Shown piece after piece: positions 26,501 through 33,314 of a DNA stretch of 64,000 nucleotides. The position numbers and the translations under genes were made by a program. Position 1 is the first letter of the stretch; each line of letters begins with the position of its first letter. Under the pieces are notes generated by a model. It had not been told where the DNA came from and made no database searches. It was given only the letters and a program-made list of their open reading frames with translations. The DNA lies in NCBI RefSeq assembly GCF_050563525.1, contig NZ_JBNXUN010000002.1, forward strand, positions 615,223 through 679,222, given 5' to 3'. This DNA is from Falsiroseomonas sp050563525 (GTDB lineage: Bacteria; Pseudomonadota; Alphaproteobacteria; Acetobacterales; Acetobacteraceae).

Positions 26501-27244
26501 CCGGTCGCGCCGGCACCCGAGAAGCCCATCGTCGTCGCGCCTTCTCCCGATCCCGTGAAGTTGGACGTGCTGAAGATCGGCATCGCGCAGGACGCCTGGC
26601 AGGGTGATGCGCGCTACACGATCTCGTTGGACGGCAAGCAGGTTGGCGGCGAGCGTGTCGCGAAGGCCTCCGCCGCCAAAGGCGAGATGGACATCATCAC
26701 GTTGACGGGAGATTTCGACGGCCGCGTGCACAAGCTGGACGTCACCTTCCTGAACGACGCCTGGGGCGGCAGCGCGAAGGCCGATCGCAACCTTTATGTC
26801 GAGAAGCTGATCCTCAACGACGTCGATCTGAAGAAGTCGGCCGACCTGATGGGCAACGGGACCGCCAAGTTCGAGTTCAAGGCGGTGGCCGAGGTCGCGC
26901 CCGCGGCGTCCCTCGGCAGCGGACCGGACGTGCTGCGGGTGGCACTGTCGCAGGATGCCTACAAGGGCGACGCGACCTTCCTGCTGTTCGTCGACGGAAA
27001 GCAGCTCGGCGGGCTGCGCAGCGTCGATGCGTCGCGTGCCGCCGGGGAGAAGGACTTCATCGAGATCCGCGGCGACTTCGATGCGGGTGATCACATTCTC
27101 GGGGTCCGCTTCACCAATGACCTGTGGGGTGGAAGTGCGGCGGCCGATCGCAACCTGTACGTGGATTCGCTCGAACTCAACGGCGCCAACCTGAACACGC
27201 AGGCGGCGCTGCTGAGCAACGGTGACGTCTTTTTGCAGTTCTGA
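23522..27244 (+). CDS. Large extracellular-type protein: paralogue of the 4750 protein plus four CBM60-like modules
   Basis: The 1240-residue protein starts at ATG 23522 (GGGGGAG 7 bases upstream); an in-frame ATG at 23465 lacks such a site. Residues 1-~650 match the protein at 4750-6840: GIATFGQVFQRGEIPSGASL, SGDTGWTLDISHQPNLSYV, ENQVRGAAWALRE, GEAHGWIPGVYGYAGVLPPW. Four modules follow at ~701-806, 855-963, 1013-1121 and 1136-1240, each with D-A-W-Q-G or similar, F-x-N-D-x-W-G-G-S and D-R-N-L-Y-V, the pattern of the calcium-dependent xylan-binding CBM60/36 type. Pro/Thr/Ala linkers separate them. No signal peptide is visible, so export by a type I or other non-Sec route is inferred; no RTX repeats are seen. 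A polysaccharide-cleaving or -binding role is likely; substrate unknown. Confidence 0.82.
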   Translation: MTITTHDIAFQNAGAATLVAGIATFGQVFQRGEIPSGASLVAKDGATSVPIQMDVKTRYEDGSVKMAVLAVQRPALAPGETFDLVLSKGPAAAAPAALDLAKGLVGHSFVVQAGATKIDVISALNAALKDGSASFWQKGALATEARVEIDLPGSQRMLFDVTVFKGGGFSVEAQFNNDGAMGATGGRVSTPLTVTMDGKVMTSTTLNQAQYQNWHESYSNGVDGGQGTGKPSAGWLNIVHDIAHLQDAGAVANYNLGLKISETVLGSYAKSIAGDNWDAPLAGNNVTKYMPMTGGRDDIGITTEPNTAWLISQDARAAGYALGQAEAASSIPWHFWDAANDTWLNTDNYPKLWVDGRGGKGKPGDANSGGLTQQQSGDTGWTLDISHQPNLSYVPYIMTGERWMLDNLQAQAAWNVMNIWPTMRNNGSDLLVQENQVRGAAWALREVDQAALTSPDGSKEKAFFQSVSDANYKWMVSKIPEWTAAQGEAHGWIPGVYGYAGVLPPWQQDYFASTVIAAARNGNADARTLLDWQSNFLVGRFHAEDEGFEMRDGAAYLIAISDKSTGRIYKTWEEIGAKTVSNNLSNGDTTWSKTQGDYGQLALATLSGIYELTGNPAAKSAYEALIKEAPPLTSAATFAKDPTYALAAPGTSPTQQVPVVVAPPAPAPAPVTPPPVVVAPPAPTPTPTPTPTPTPTPTPTKTEALAVKLGADSWQGNPIAVVKVDGREVFRGEISTPHAKGGQVVQLGKYAADVDHVITVQFTNDAWGGSATTDRNLYVEAVLVDGVATGQKQALLNAGTATFKLAGDPAPAPAPVPVPAPTPAPIPAPVPAPTPTPAPTPTPAPTPTPAPTPAKLDVLKIGIAQDAWQGDARYTITLDGKQVGGERVAKASAAKGEIDYITLTGDFNDKVHKLDVTFLNDAWGGSAKTDRNLYVEKLILNDVDLKKSADLMSNGTAKFEFKAAAAPVASAPVPEPSKVATPAPVAPAPVAPAPVAPAPEKPIVVAPSPDPVKLDVLKIGIAQDAWQGDARYTISLDGKQVGGERVAKASAAKGEMDIITLTGDFDGRVHKLDVTFLNDAWGGSAKADRNLYVEKLILNDVDLKKSADLMGNGTAKFEFKAVAEVAPAASLGSGPDVLRVALSQDAYKGDATFLLFVDGKQLGGLRSVDASRAAGEKDFIEIRGDFDAGDHILGVRFTNDLWGGSAAADRNLYVDSLELNGANLNTQAALLSNGDVFLQF
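26084..26409 (+). repeat. CBM60-like module repeat, copy A
   Basis: This 326-base segment (module 2 of the large secreted protein) is almost identical in DNA to the one 474 bases downstream, with only scattered, largely silent differences. Both encode the run LDVLKIGIAQDAWQGDARYT unchanged. It is a recent in-frame duplication. Confidence 0.88.
26558..26883 (+). repeat. CBM60-like module repeat, copy B
   Basis: This is module 3 of the large secreted protein, the near-identical partner of copy A. The linkers before the two copies differ (PTPAPTP type before A, a three-fold APVAPAP-type repeat before B), so the module and not the linker was duplicated, or the linkers have since changed faster. 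Modules 1 and 4 are much more diverged. Confidence 0.88.
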
Positions 27245-27500
27245 TCGAGATTAACGAGACGGCGCCAAGGGTATCGTGAACGGGCGTACCATCTGCGACA
27301 CCCTGACGCTGTTCTTTACGTGAGTATTTTCCGGTCCTGCCACGGAGGTGCAAACCGCTGTAGGTGGATGCAAGCGCGGAGGAGGTTCGTCGCGTCCAGA
27401 CCGGACGCCGGGCCTTCAGCACATGAGACCGTTTGTCTCGGGTGACGTACCGCGTCTGCGTTTCATGGCGGCTTCACCCTACCGTCCGAGGACCCGAACG
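27245..27500 (+). other. 256-base gap before the XRE regulator gene, with a TTTACG half-site
   Basis: TTTACGTGAGTATTTT at 27315-27330 resembles the palindrome at 9077-9093 (TTTACGTTGAGCGTAAA) over its left half. The regulator gene begins 170 bases further on. No terminator hairpin is obvious after the large secreted protein. An in-frame extension of the regulator up to 27348 is open but low in family resemblance. Confidence 0.4.
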
Positions 27501-28022
27501 ATGCAGGCATTCAACAAGTCATTCCCGGCCGGACACCGCACTGCGCCGATGGATGCAAGACCGCAGGCGATGGCGGAGATGGACGATGCGGCGGAAGCGG
27601 AGCCCGTTGTGGCGGCCATCCCGGGCAACCGCTCGCCGACCTCCGCCGATGCCAGCGTTGGCAGCCGGATCAAGGAACTGCGCCGCGCCGCCGGCCGGAC
27701 GCAGAAGGAAATCGCCGATATCGTCGGCGTCACCGGCGCGCAGTTCCACCGCTACGAGACGGGCGCGACACGGATCGCGACCAGCCGCCTGCTTGGCATC
27801 GCGACGGCGCTCGGCGTGCGGCCGGAGGTGCTGGTCGGTACCGCCGCGCCGCGGCACGAGCCGATGGTCGACTTTATCGATGGCGCAACGGATGAGCTGG
27901 TCGAGCTGGTGCAGGTGTTCTCCACCATCAACGACCCGCGCCGCCGTGGGGCCCTGATGGCTTTCGCGCGCGCCGTCGCACGCGGCCAGCCGCTTCAGAC
28001 TGCGGGCCAGGCGTCCGAGTAA
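27501..28022 (+). CDS. XRE/Cro-CI-type transcriptional regulator
   Basis: The protein has 173 residues. Residues ~50-110 form a lambda-repressor-like helix-turn-helix: SRIKELRRAAGRTQKEIADI, then VTGAQFHRYETGATRI and LLGIATALGVRPEVLVG. The C-terminal ~50 residues end with VQVFSTINDPRRRGALMAFA, an arrangement common in short alphaproteobacterial XRE regulators. ATG 27501 has GAGGA 9 bases upstream; upstream in-frame codons are not family-like. It stands alone between the CBM-bearing protein and the convergent kinase gene, so it could control either one or itself. Its target is unknown; the TTTACG site 170 bases upstream is a candidate. Confidence 0.86.
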   Translation: MQAFNKSFPAGHRTAPMDARPQAMAEMDDAAEAEPVVAAIPGNRSPTSADASVGSRIKELRRAAGRTQKEIADIVGVTGAQFHRYETGATRIATSRLLGIATALGVRPEVLVGTAAPRHEPMVDFIDGATDELVELVQVFSTINDPRRRGALMAFARAVARGQPLQTAGQASE

Positions 28023-28061
28023 TCCCGGCGCAGGCGCCGACCGGACGGGTCGCCGCCTGCC

Positions 28062-30896
28062 TCAGCCTTCCGGCGGTGGATTGCCCGCCGAGACGACCTT
28101 CCGGATCAACTCCGGCAACGACCGCGCATTCAGCTTCGACATGATCGCGGCGCGGTGATTTTCCACCGTGCGCTGGTTCAGCTTCAGCTCCGCCGCGATG
28201 ATCTTGCTGGGCGAGCCCGCGATCACGCGATCCAGGATCTCCCGCTGCCGCGGAGTCAGCCGGGCCAGCCGGGCCGCGACTTCCGCCCGCACCGCCGCCT
28301 CGCCCATCGCATTCGTGATGCGTGCATTCGCGTTGCAGATGCTGCGCAGCAGGTCATGCCGGCGGATCGGCTTTTCGATGAAGTCCATCGCGCCCGCGGC
28401 CATGGCTCGCACCGCCATGCGCACATCGCCGTGGCCCGTCACCATGATGGCGGGCAGCCGCTGCGCGTACGGGCGCAGCGCCGCCAGCAGTTCCAGCCCA
28501 TCCATGCCCGGCATCACCGCATCGACCAGGACGCAGCCCTGGCGGGACGGATCATCGGCCTGCAGGAAAGCCTCGGCGGAGCCGAAGACCTCGGCTGTCC
28601 AGCCATTCGCCTCCAGCCATTCCGCCACATCGCGCCGCAGCGCGGCGTCGTCGTCGACGATGAAGACATGGCCGACGGCCGTGGCCGGTTCAGTCTGGTC
28701 CTCGGCCAGCCCCGGCCTGTCCTCGGCTCTGGTCGGCGCGGCCATCGGCGCGGCCGGCCCCGGCTCGGGCGCTGCGAGTTCGGGAACGGCGGTTGCCTGT
28801 GAGGAAGGCTGCGGCAGCAGGCGCCGGATCCGCTCGAGCAGATCCTCGGCCCGGACCGGCTTCGGGGCATACTCCACGCCGAGCAGGCCGATCTCCTGCC
28901 GGGTCTGCGCCGAGGTATCGCCGCTCAGGATGATGGCGGCCGGCGGCTCTGGCAGCACCTGGCGCAATTGCAGCACCACCTCGACACCATTGAAGGTACC
29001 CGGCAGGTTGAAATCCGCCACCACCAGGGCCGGCGGATGTTCCACCGCCAGGGCGATGGCCTGTGACCCCTCATGCGCCAGCATCACGGAATAGCCAGCC
29101 TGCTGCAGCAGCATGCGCAGGCTCTCCGCCACCGTGGCGTCATCCTCGATCATCAGGATGCGCGTAGTGGCGACGGCGGGATGCCGCGGCGTCCGGGGTG
29201 TCGGGGCCGTGGCGTCGGCGCTGACCGCCAGCGGCACGTCCACATGGAAGCAGGACCCGGTGCCCTCCCGCGACCTGACCCCGATCGGGTGGCCGAGCAG
29301 GTCCGCAAGCCGGCGCGCAATGGCAAGCCCAAGGCCGATGCCCTGGCTGCGGGCGCGTGCCGTGCCGCTGATCTGCTGCGCCTCATCGAACACCGTGGGC
29401 AGCTGCGCGCGCGGAATGCCGATGCCGGTGTCCCACACCTCGATCCGCAGCATCCCGCCGATCCGCCGGCAGCCCAGCAGGATGCGGCCCATCCTGGTGT
29501 ATTTCAGCGCATTGCCCAGCAGGTTGCGCAGGATCTGCCGCAACAGCCTGGCATCGCTGAGCACCATCGCCTGGGTCGGCACGCTGCGCCACACGAGTCC
29601 CGCACCGCGTGCGGCTTCGGCGAATTCCCGCTGCAGCCCGGTCAGCAGCGGACCCAGTGCGACCGGGGCGATGGCCGCCTGCGTCCGCCCCACCTCCATC
29701 TGGTTGAGGTCCAGCAGCGTGTCCAGGATGCCGGACATGGTGTCGATGGTCTCGTCGAGCCGCCCGATCAGCCGCAGCATCGCCGGGTCACCCGCCTTCG
29801 CCGCCAGCAAGCCGTGCAGCATGCTCATGCTTTGCAATGGCTGGCGCAGGTCGTGGCTGGCGGCGGCGAGGAAGCGCGACTTGTCGTGATCGGCGCGTTC
29901 CGCCACCGCCTTGGCCAGTTCCAGGCGGGCCGCCAGGCGCGTCGCCTCCGTAATGTCCTCGACCACCAGCAGCGTCTGCGGCGGCGACTGCGGCAGGCTG
30001 CGCGCCGTAAGCCGCAGCAGGCGGCGGACGGTGCCATCCTTCCCGACCTCGACGATCGCCTCCTCGGCGCCATCGGCCGATGCATCGGGCTTCGCCAGGA
30101 AGGCGGCCAGCCTGGGCGCGCCGTGTAATGCTTCGGCAAGCTGGGTGTCCGCGCCTGGCGCCGCGGTGCCGAAGACCTCGCGGAAGGCGGCGTTGGCGCG
30201 CACGACGTGCCCGCCGGATTCCAGCACCGCGATGGGCTGGCGGATCGCCTGCAGCACGAAATCGCCGAGTTCCGCATCGCGAACCGTCGCTGCAAGCCGT
30301 GCCAGCGCCGGGCCCAGGGCCGCGACCGGCAGCGCCTGGACGCCGGTCAGGGTCCGGCGCAGCGGGTCCGTGGCCTCGGCCTGGTCCTGCAGCAGCACCC
30401 GGCCGCCCTGGCGCTGCACTTCGGCAAGGCCGCGGGCCCCATCCGTGCCACGGCCGGACAGCACCACGGCAATGGCCCTGCTGCCCTCGCTTTCCGCGAG
30501 GCTGTCGAACAGGACGTCGAGCGGGTCGGGCGGAGCGACCGCCGCCGCGGCTAGCCGACCTTGCCAGATCCGGAAGGGTGAGGCGTCGGCCATGACATGC
30601 ACCCTGTCGGGCAGTAGCGGCATGCCGTGGCTCGCCCGCACGAAAGGCAGCTTGCCGAGCCGAACCAACAGCTCCTCGAACGGCATCAGGTCCGCATCAC
30701 GCACCAGCACGACCAGAGCCAGTCCGGCGTCCGGCGGCAAGCTCCCGAACAGGGCCTCGAGCGCCGGCAGGCTGCCCTCCAGGGCTGCGATGACAACGAC
30801 TGCAACGGTACGGTCGCGCAGCGCTTCGACGCCGGCACCAGCCTCGCCGTACCCGGCACCCGCCATACATGAGGCTCCCGACCATCCATCGACCAT
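28062..30896 (-). CDS. Hybrid histidine kinase: degenerate CheB - PAS - HisKA/HATPase - REC - REC - LuxR HTH
   Basis: In this 944-residue protein, residues ~30-205 align with CheB methylesterase (SGRGTDGARGL keeps the Asp region) but the GASxGG serine segment reads I-A-A-L-E-G-S and the QHLSP histidine segment reads L-V-R-D-A-D, so catalytic Ser and His appear lost. A PAS-like segment (210-318) follows, then HisKA with His348 (ASHDLRQPLQ), HATPase (445-557; WDTGIGIP, GIGLGLAI), REC1 (580-690; Asp628), REC2 (743-855; Asp792 in VDAVMPGMDG) and a FixJ/LuxR-type helix-turn-helix (880-935). One chain thus joins sensing, phosphorelay and DNA binding. No membrane segment is seen. ATG 30866 with GGGAG upstream is an alternative start. 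Confidence 0.85.
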   Translation of the reverse strand: MVDGWSGASCMAGAGYGEAGAGVEALRDRTVAVVVIAALEGSLPALEALFGSLPPDAGLALVVLVRDADLMPFEELLVRLGKLPFVRASHGMPLLPDRVHVMADASPFRIWQGRLAAAAVAPPDPLDVLFDSLAESEGSRAIAVVLSGRGTDGARGLAEVQRQGGRVLLQDQAEATDPLRRTLTGVQALPVAALGPALARLAATVRDAELGDFVLQAIRQPIAVLESGGHVVRANAAFREVFGTAAPGADTQLAEALHGAPRLAAFLAKPDASADGAEEAIVEVGKDGTVRRLLRLTARSLPQSPPQTLLVVEDITEATRLAARLELAKAVAERADHDKSRFLAAASHDLRQPLQSMSMLHGLLAAKAGDPAMLRLIGRLDETIDTMSGILDTLLDLNQMEVGRTQAAIAPVALGPLLTGLQREFAEAARGAGLVWRSVPTQAMVLSDARLLRQILRNLLGNALKYTRMGRILLGCRRIGGMLRIEVWDTGIGIPRAQLPTVFDEAQQISGTARARSQGIGLGLAIARRLADLLGHPIGVRSREGTGSCFHVDVPLAVSADATAPTPRTPRHPAVATTRILMIEDDATVAESLRMLLQQAGYSVMLAHEGSQAIALAVEHPPALVVADFNLPGTFNGVEVVLQLRQVLPEPPAAIILSGDTSAQTRQEIGLLGVEYAPKPVRAEDLLERIRRLLPQPSSQATAVPELAAPEPGPAAPMAAPTRAEDRPGLAEDQTEPATAVGHVFIVDDDAALRRDVAEWLEANGWTAEVFGSAEAFLQADDPSRQGCVLVDAVMPGMDGLELLAALRPYAQRLPAIMVTGHGDVRMAVRAMAAGAMDFIEKPIRRHDLLRSICNANARITNAMGEAAVRAEVAARLARLTPRQREILDRVIAGSPSKIIAAELKLNQRTVENHRAAIMSKLNARSLPELIRKVVSAGNPPPEG

Positions 30897-31101
30897 TGGC
30901 GAGACAATACAGCGGCGCTCACTGGCCGGCGTGCGCCAATTTTGCCGAAGAGGTCAAATAAAGGAGTGTTGTCGCATATCGCTAGCCTCCCGTTTGCGTG
31001 AACTACGCGCGGGTGGTAGCGCATTTCCTTGTGGTGCCTGGCGACGGAGCTTGATTTCAGTCTGCGCCGATATTGTGACCTTCTGTAAAGTGATACAATG
31101 C

Positions 31102-31119
31102 GGCCTCTGGGCCGAGGCC
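31102..31119 (-). terminator. Weak hairpin after the UDP-xylose synthase gene
   Basis: GGCCTC-TGGGCC-GAGGCC forms a 6-bp stem just past the stop codon of the minus-strand gene ending at 31125. On the minus strand it is followed by AT-richer sequence (GCATTGTATCAC). It may end the nine-gene glycan operon. The rest of the 228-base gap (30897-31124) is AT-richer and must contain the kinase promoter, which I cannot place. Confidence 0.35.
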
Positions 31120-31124
31120 GACTG

Positions 31125-32195
31125 CTAGCCGACTGGCCGTTGGGCATGCTGGCGCCGCCCAGGCAATGTGGGCATTTCGGGTATGGCGCCGGCACGCTGT
31201 GCCGCGAACCAGGTGATGGTCGCAACCAGCCCCTCCTCCAGCGACACTTCCGGCTGCCAGCCGAGCAGAGCCGAAGCGCGGGCGATATCCGGGCAACGCC
31301 GGCGCGGGTCGTCCACCGGAAGCGGCCGGCCCTCTACGCGCGAGGATGAGCCCGTCAGGTCCAGCACCAGCGACGCGATCTGCCGGATGCTGCGCTCCAC
31401 CGGGTTGCCCAGGTTGACGGGCAGCCCTGGATTGACCTTCACCTCCATCAGCGCGACGAGGCCGCGGATCAGGTCGGAGACGTAGCAGAAGGACCTGGTC
31501 TGTTCGCCGCTGCCGTAGATCGTCAGCGTCTCCCCAGCCAGTGCCTGGCAGATCAGGTTGGAGACGATGCGGCCATCATCGGCGCGCATGCGTGGTCCAT
31601 AGGTGTTGAAGATGCGCGCCACGCGTACATCGGCGCGGCCCAGGCGCAGGTAGTCGAAGCACAGCGATTCCGCCGCGCGCTTGCCTTCGTCGTAGCAGGC
31701 GCGGGGGCCGATGCTGCTGACATGGCCGCGGTAGTCTTCCTGCTGCGGATGCTGTTCGGGGTCGCCATACACCTCGCTGGTCGAGGCCTGCACCATCCGC
31801 GCGCCGGTGCGCGCCGCCAGTGCCAGCAGGTGGTTGGTTCCGACGACATTGGTCAGCATCGTGTGCACGGGATCCGCCTGATACTGTGGCGGTGAGGCTG
31901 GGCAGGCGAGGTTGTAGATCTCATCCACCGCCAGAGGCGTCTCGAACGGTTGGCAGATGTCGTGGCGAATGAAGCGGAACCGCTCATTGTCCATCAGCGT
32001 GTGGAGGTTGGCGGCCAGGCCGGTCTGCAGATTGTCGACGCAGGTGACCCGGTGGCCGCGCGCCAGGAGAAGTGCACACAGATGCGAGCCGAGGAAGCCG
32101 GCGCCGCCGGCCACCAGCACCCGCCGCATCGGCTTCGCGGCCGCCGGGCCACCGCCATCGTCCTGCCGCCAACGTGATCCGCGATCCGTCCGCAT
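31125..32195 (-). CDS. UDP-glucuronate decarboxylase (UDP-xylose synthase)
   Basis: The protein has 356 residues. It is an extended SDR with the NAD loop VAGGAGFLGSHL and the UXS signatures NLACPASPPQYQ.DP (around residue 100), STSEVYGDPEQHPQQEDYRG, GPRACYDEGKRAAESL (catalytic Y-D-E-G-K) and RIFNTYGPRM. UXS converts UDP-glucuronate to UDP-xylose in the cytosol. ATG 32195 is preceded by AGGGACGG 7 bases upstream and lies 9 bases after the previous stop; Met 32129 at the Rossmann start is the alternative. It closes the minus-strand glycan operon and provides a xylose donor, of interest because a protein with xylan-binding-type modules is encoded 4 kb away. Confidence 0.9.
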   Translation of the reverse strand: MRTDRGSRWRQDDGGGPAAAKPMRRVLVAGGAGFLGSHLCALLLARGHRVTCVDNLQTGLAANLHTLMDNERFRFIRHDICQPFETPLAVDEIYNLACPASPPQYQADPVHTMLTNVVGTNHLLALAARTGARMVQASTSEVYGDPEQHPQQEDYRGHVSSIGPRACYDEGKRAAESLCFDYLRLGRADVRVARIFNTYGPRMRADDGRIVSNLICQALAGETLTIYGSGEQTRSFCYVSDLIRGLVALMEVKVNPGLPVNLGNPVERSIRQIASLVLDLTGSSSRVEGRPLPVDDPRRRCPDIARASALLGWQPEVSLEEGLVATITWFAAQRAGAIPEMPTLPGRRQHAQRPVG

Positions 32196-32204
32196 GTTCC
32201 GTCC

Positions 32205-33314
32205 CTAGGCGCGGGCCGCAAGGGCCCTGTTTTGCCGGCCGTCGAGTTGCCAGTCCTTCAGTCGCCGCAGCGCCTGTGCCAGTTGCCCGGCACGGGCCAA
32301 CCCGGTGTGGTCGGCCAGCACGATGCGCTGTGCCGCGGCGGCCATGACGAGGCGTGCGCCGTCATCATCATCTTCCAGCGCGGCAACCACGTCCGTGGTT
32401 CCCCGCGCGATGGCGACACCTCCCGGCAGCAGCGCCTCCAGCCCGTCCCACGCATCACTGAGGATCGGCGTGCCGATCGCCGCCGCCTCGAACAGCCGGA
32501 CGCTGGGCGACCAGCCGGCGGCGATCATGTCGGCCCGCGTCACGTTCAGCGTGTAGCGCTGGGCACTGTAGAAATCCGCATGCTGCGCCGGCGGCAGGTG
32601 CGCGATGCGCTCCACATTGTCCGGCCAGGCAATGTCGCCGGGGTATTGCGGGCCGGCGACGACGAAGCGGCGGTCGGGCAGGCGGCGCGCAGGTTCGATC
32701 AGCAGGCGCTCCAGCGTCGGTTGCCGGTCGGCGCTGTAGGTGCCGAGATAGCCGAGGTCCCAGCGCTGTGCGGCACCGGTGTTGCGGTATCGCTCCGGTT
32801 CGACCGAACAGTACAGCGGCAGCGCATGCGCGGCACCGAATCGTCGTTCGAGGCGATCAAGGGTCGGGCCGCCGGTGAAGGAGAAGTAGGCGGCCAGGCA
32901 GGGTATCTGCCGCGCCGCGACATAGTCCTCCTCGCCGCGGTCCAGCTTCGCCAGCGTCACCGGCGTGTCGATGTCGTAGAAGCTGGTGCGACCGGGTGCC
33001 AGGCGAAGCGCCGCATCCAGCGCCGCAACGCCATCCTGCACGTAGGACCCGACGATGACGGCATCCGCAGCGGCGATGCGCGCACCGAAGCGGCGCGCAA
33101 GATGCGCAACGTCGTCATACAGGGCGAAGTCGCAGAAATCCGGATCGGGCAGGTCGCGGTTCTGCGCGTACCAGGGCCGGTCGCATTCCAGGAACAGCGT
33201 GCGGTGGCCAAGGCTGTTCATCCCGCGCAGCAGCGAACGGAAAGTGGTGGCGTGGCCATTGCCCCAGGAGGAGGACAGCGACAGCCCGATGACGACGATA
33301 TCCAGCGGCGTCAT
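32205..33314 (-). CDS. CgeB-like glycosyltransferase (DUF3880/GT1-type), third of three
   Basis: The 369-residue protein begins IVVIGLSLSSSWGNGHATT and contains FYDIDTPVTLAKLDRGEEDY, an SVEPERY acceptor/donor hinge, DLGYLGTYSADRQP and the C-terminal nucleotide-sugar region WSPSVRLFEAAAIGTPILSD. This is the CgeB (spore-maturation-like) glycosyltransferase family, which is GT-B-like and occurs in bacterial glycan clusters well outside spore formers. It overlaps the neighbouring CgeB-like gene by 4 bases. Sugar donor and acceptor are unknown. The three CgeB-like genes in a row are paralogous but well diverged. Confidence 0.82.
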   Translation of the reverse strand: MTPLDIVVIGLSLSSSWGNGHATTFRSLLRGMNSLGHRTLFLECDRPWYAQNRDLPDPDFCDFALYDDVAHLARRFGARIAAADAVIVGSYVQDGVAALDAALRLAPGRTSFYDIDTPVTLAKLDRGEEDYVAARQIPCLAAYFSFTGGPTLDRLERRFGAAHALPLYCSVEPERYRNTGAAQRWDLGYLGTYSADRQPTLERLLIEPARRLPDRRFVVAGPQYPGDIAWPDNVERIAHLPPAQHADFYSAQRYTLNVTRADMIAAGWSPSVRLFEAAAIGTPILSDAWDGLEALLPGGVAIARGTTDVVAALEDDDDGARLVMAAAAQRIVLADHTGLARAGQLAQALRRLKDWQLDGRQNRALAARA

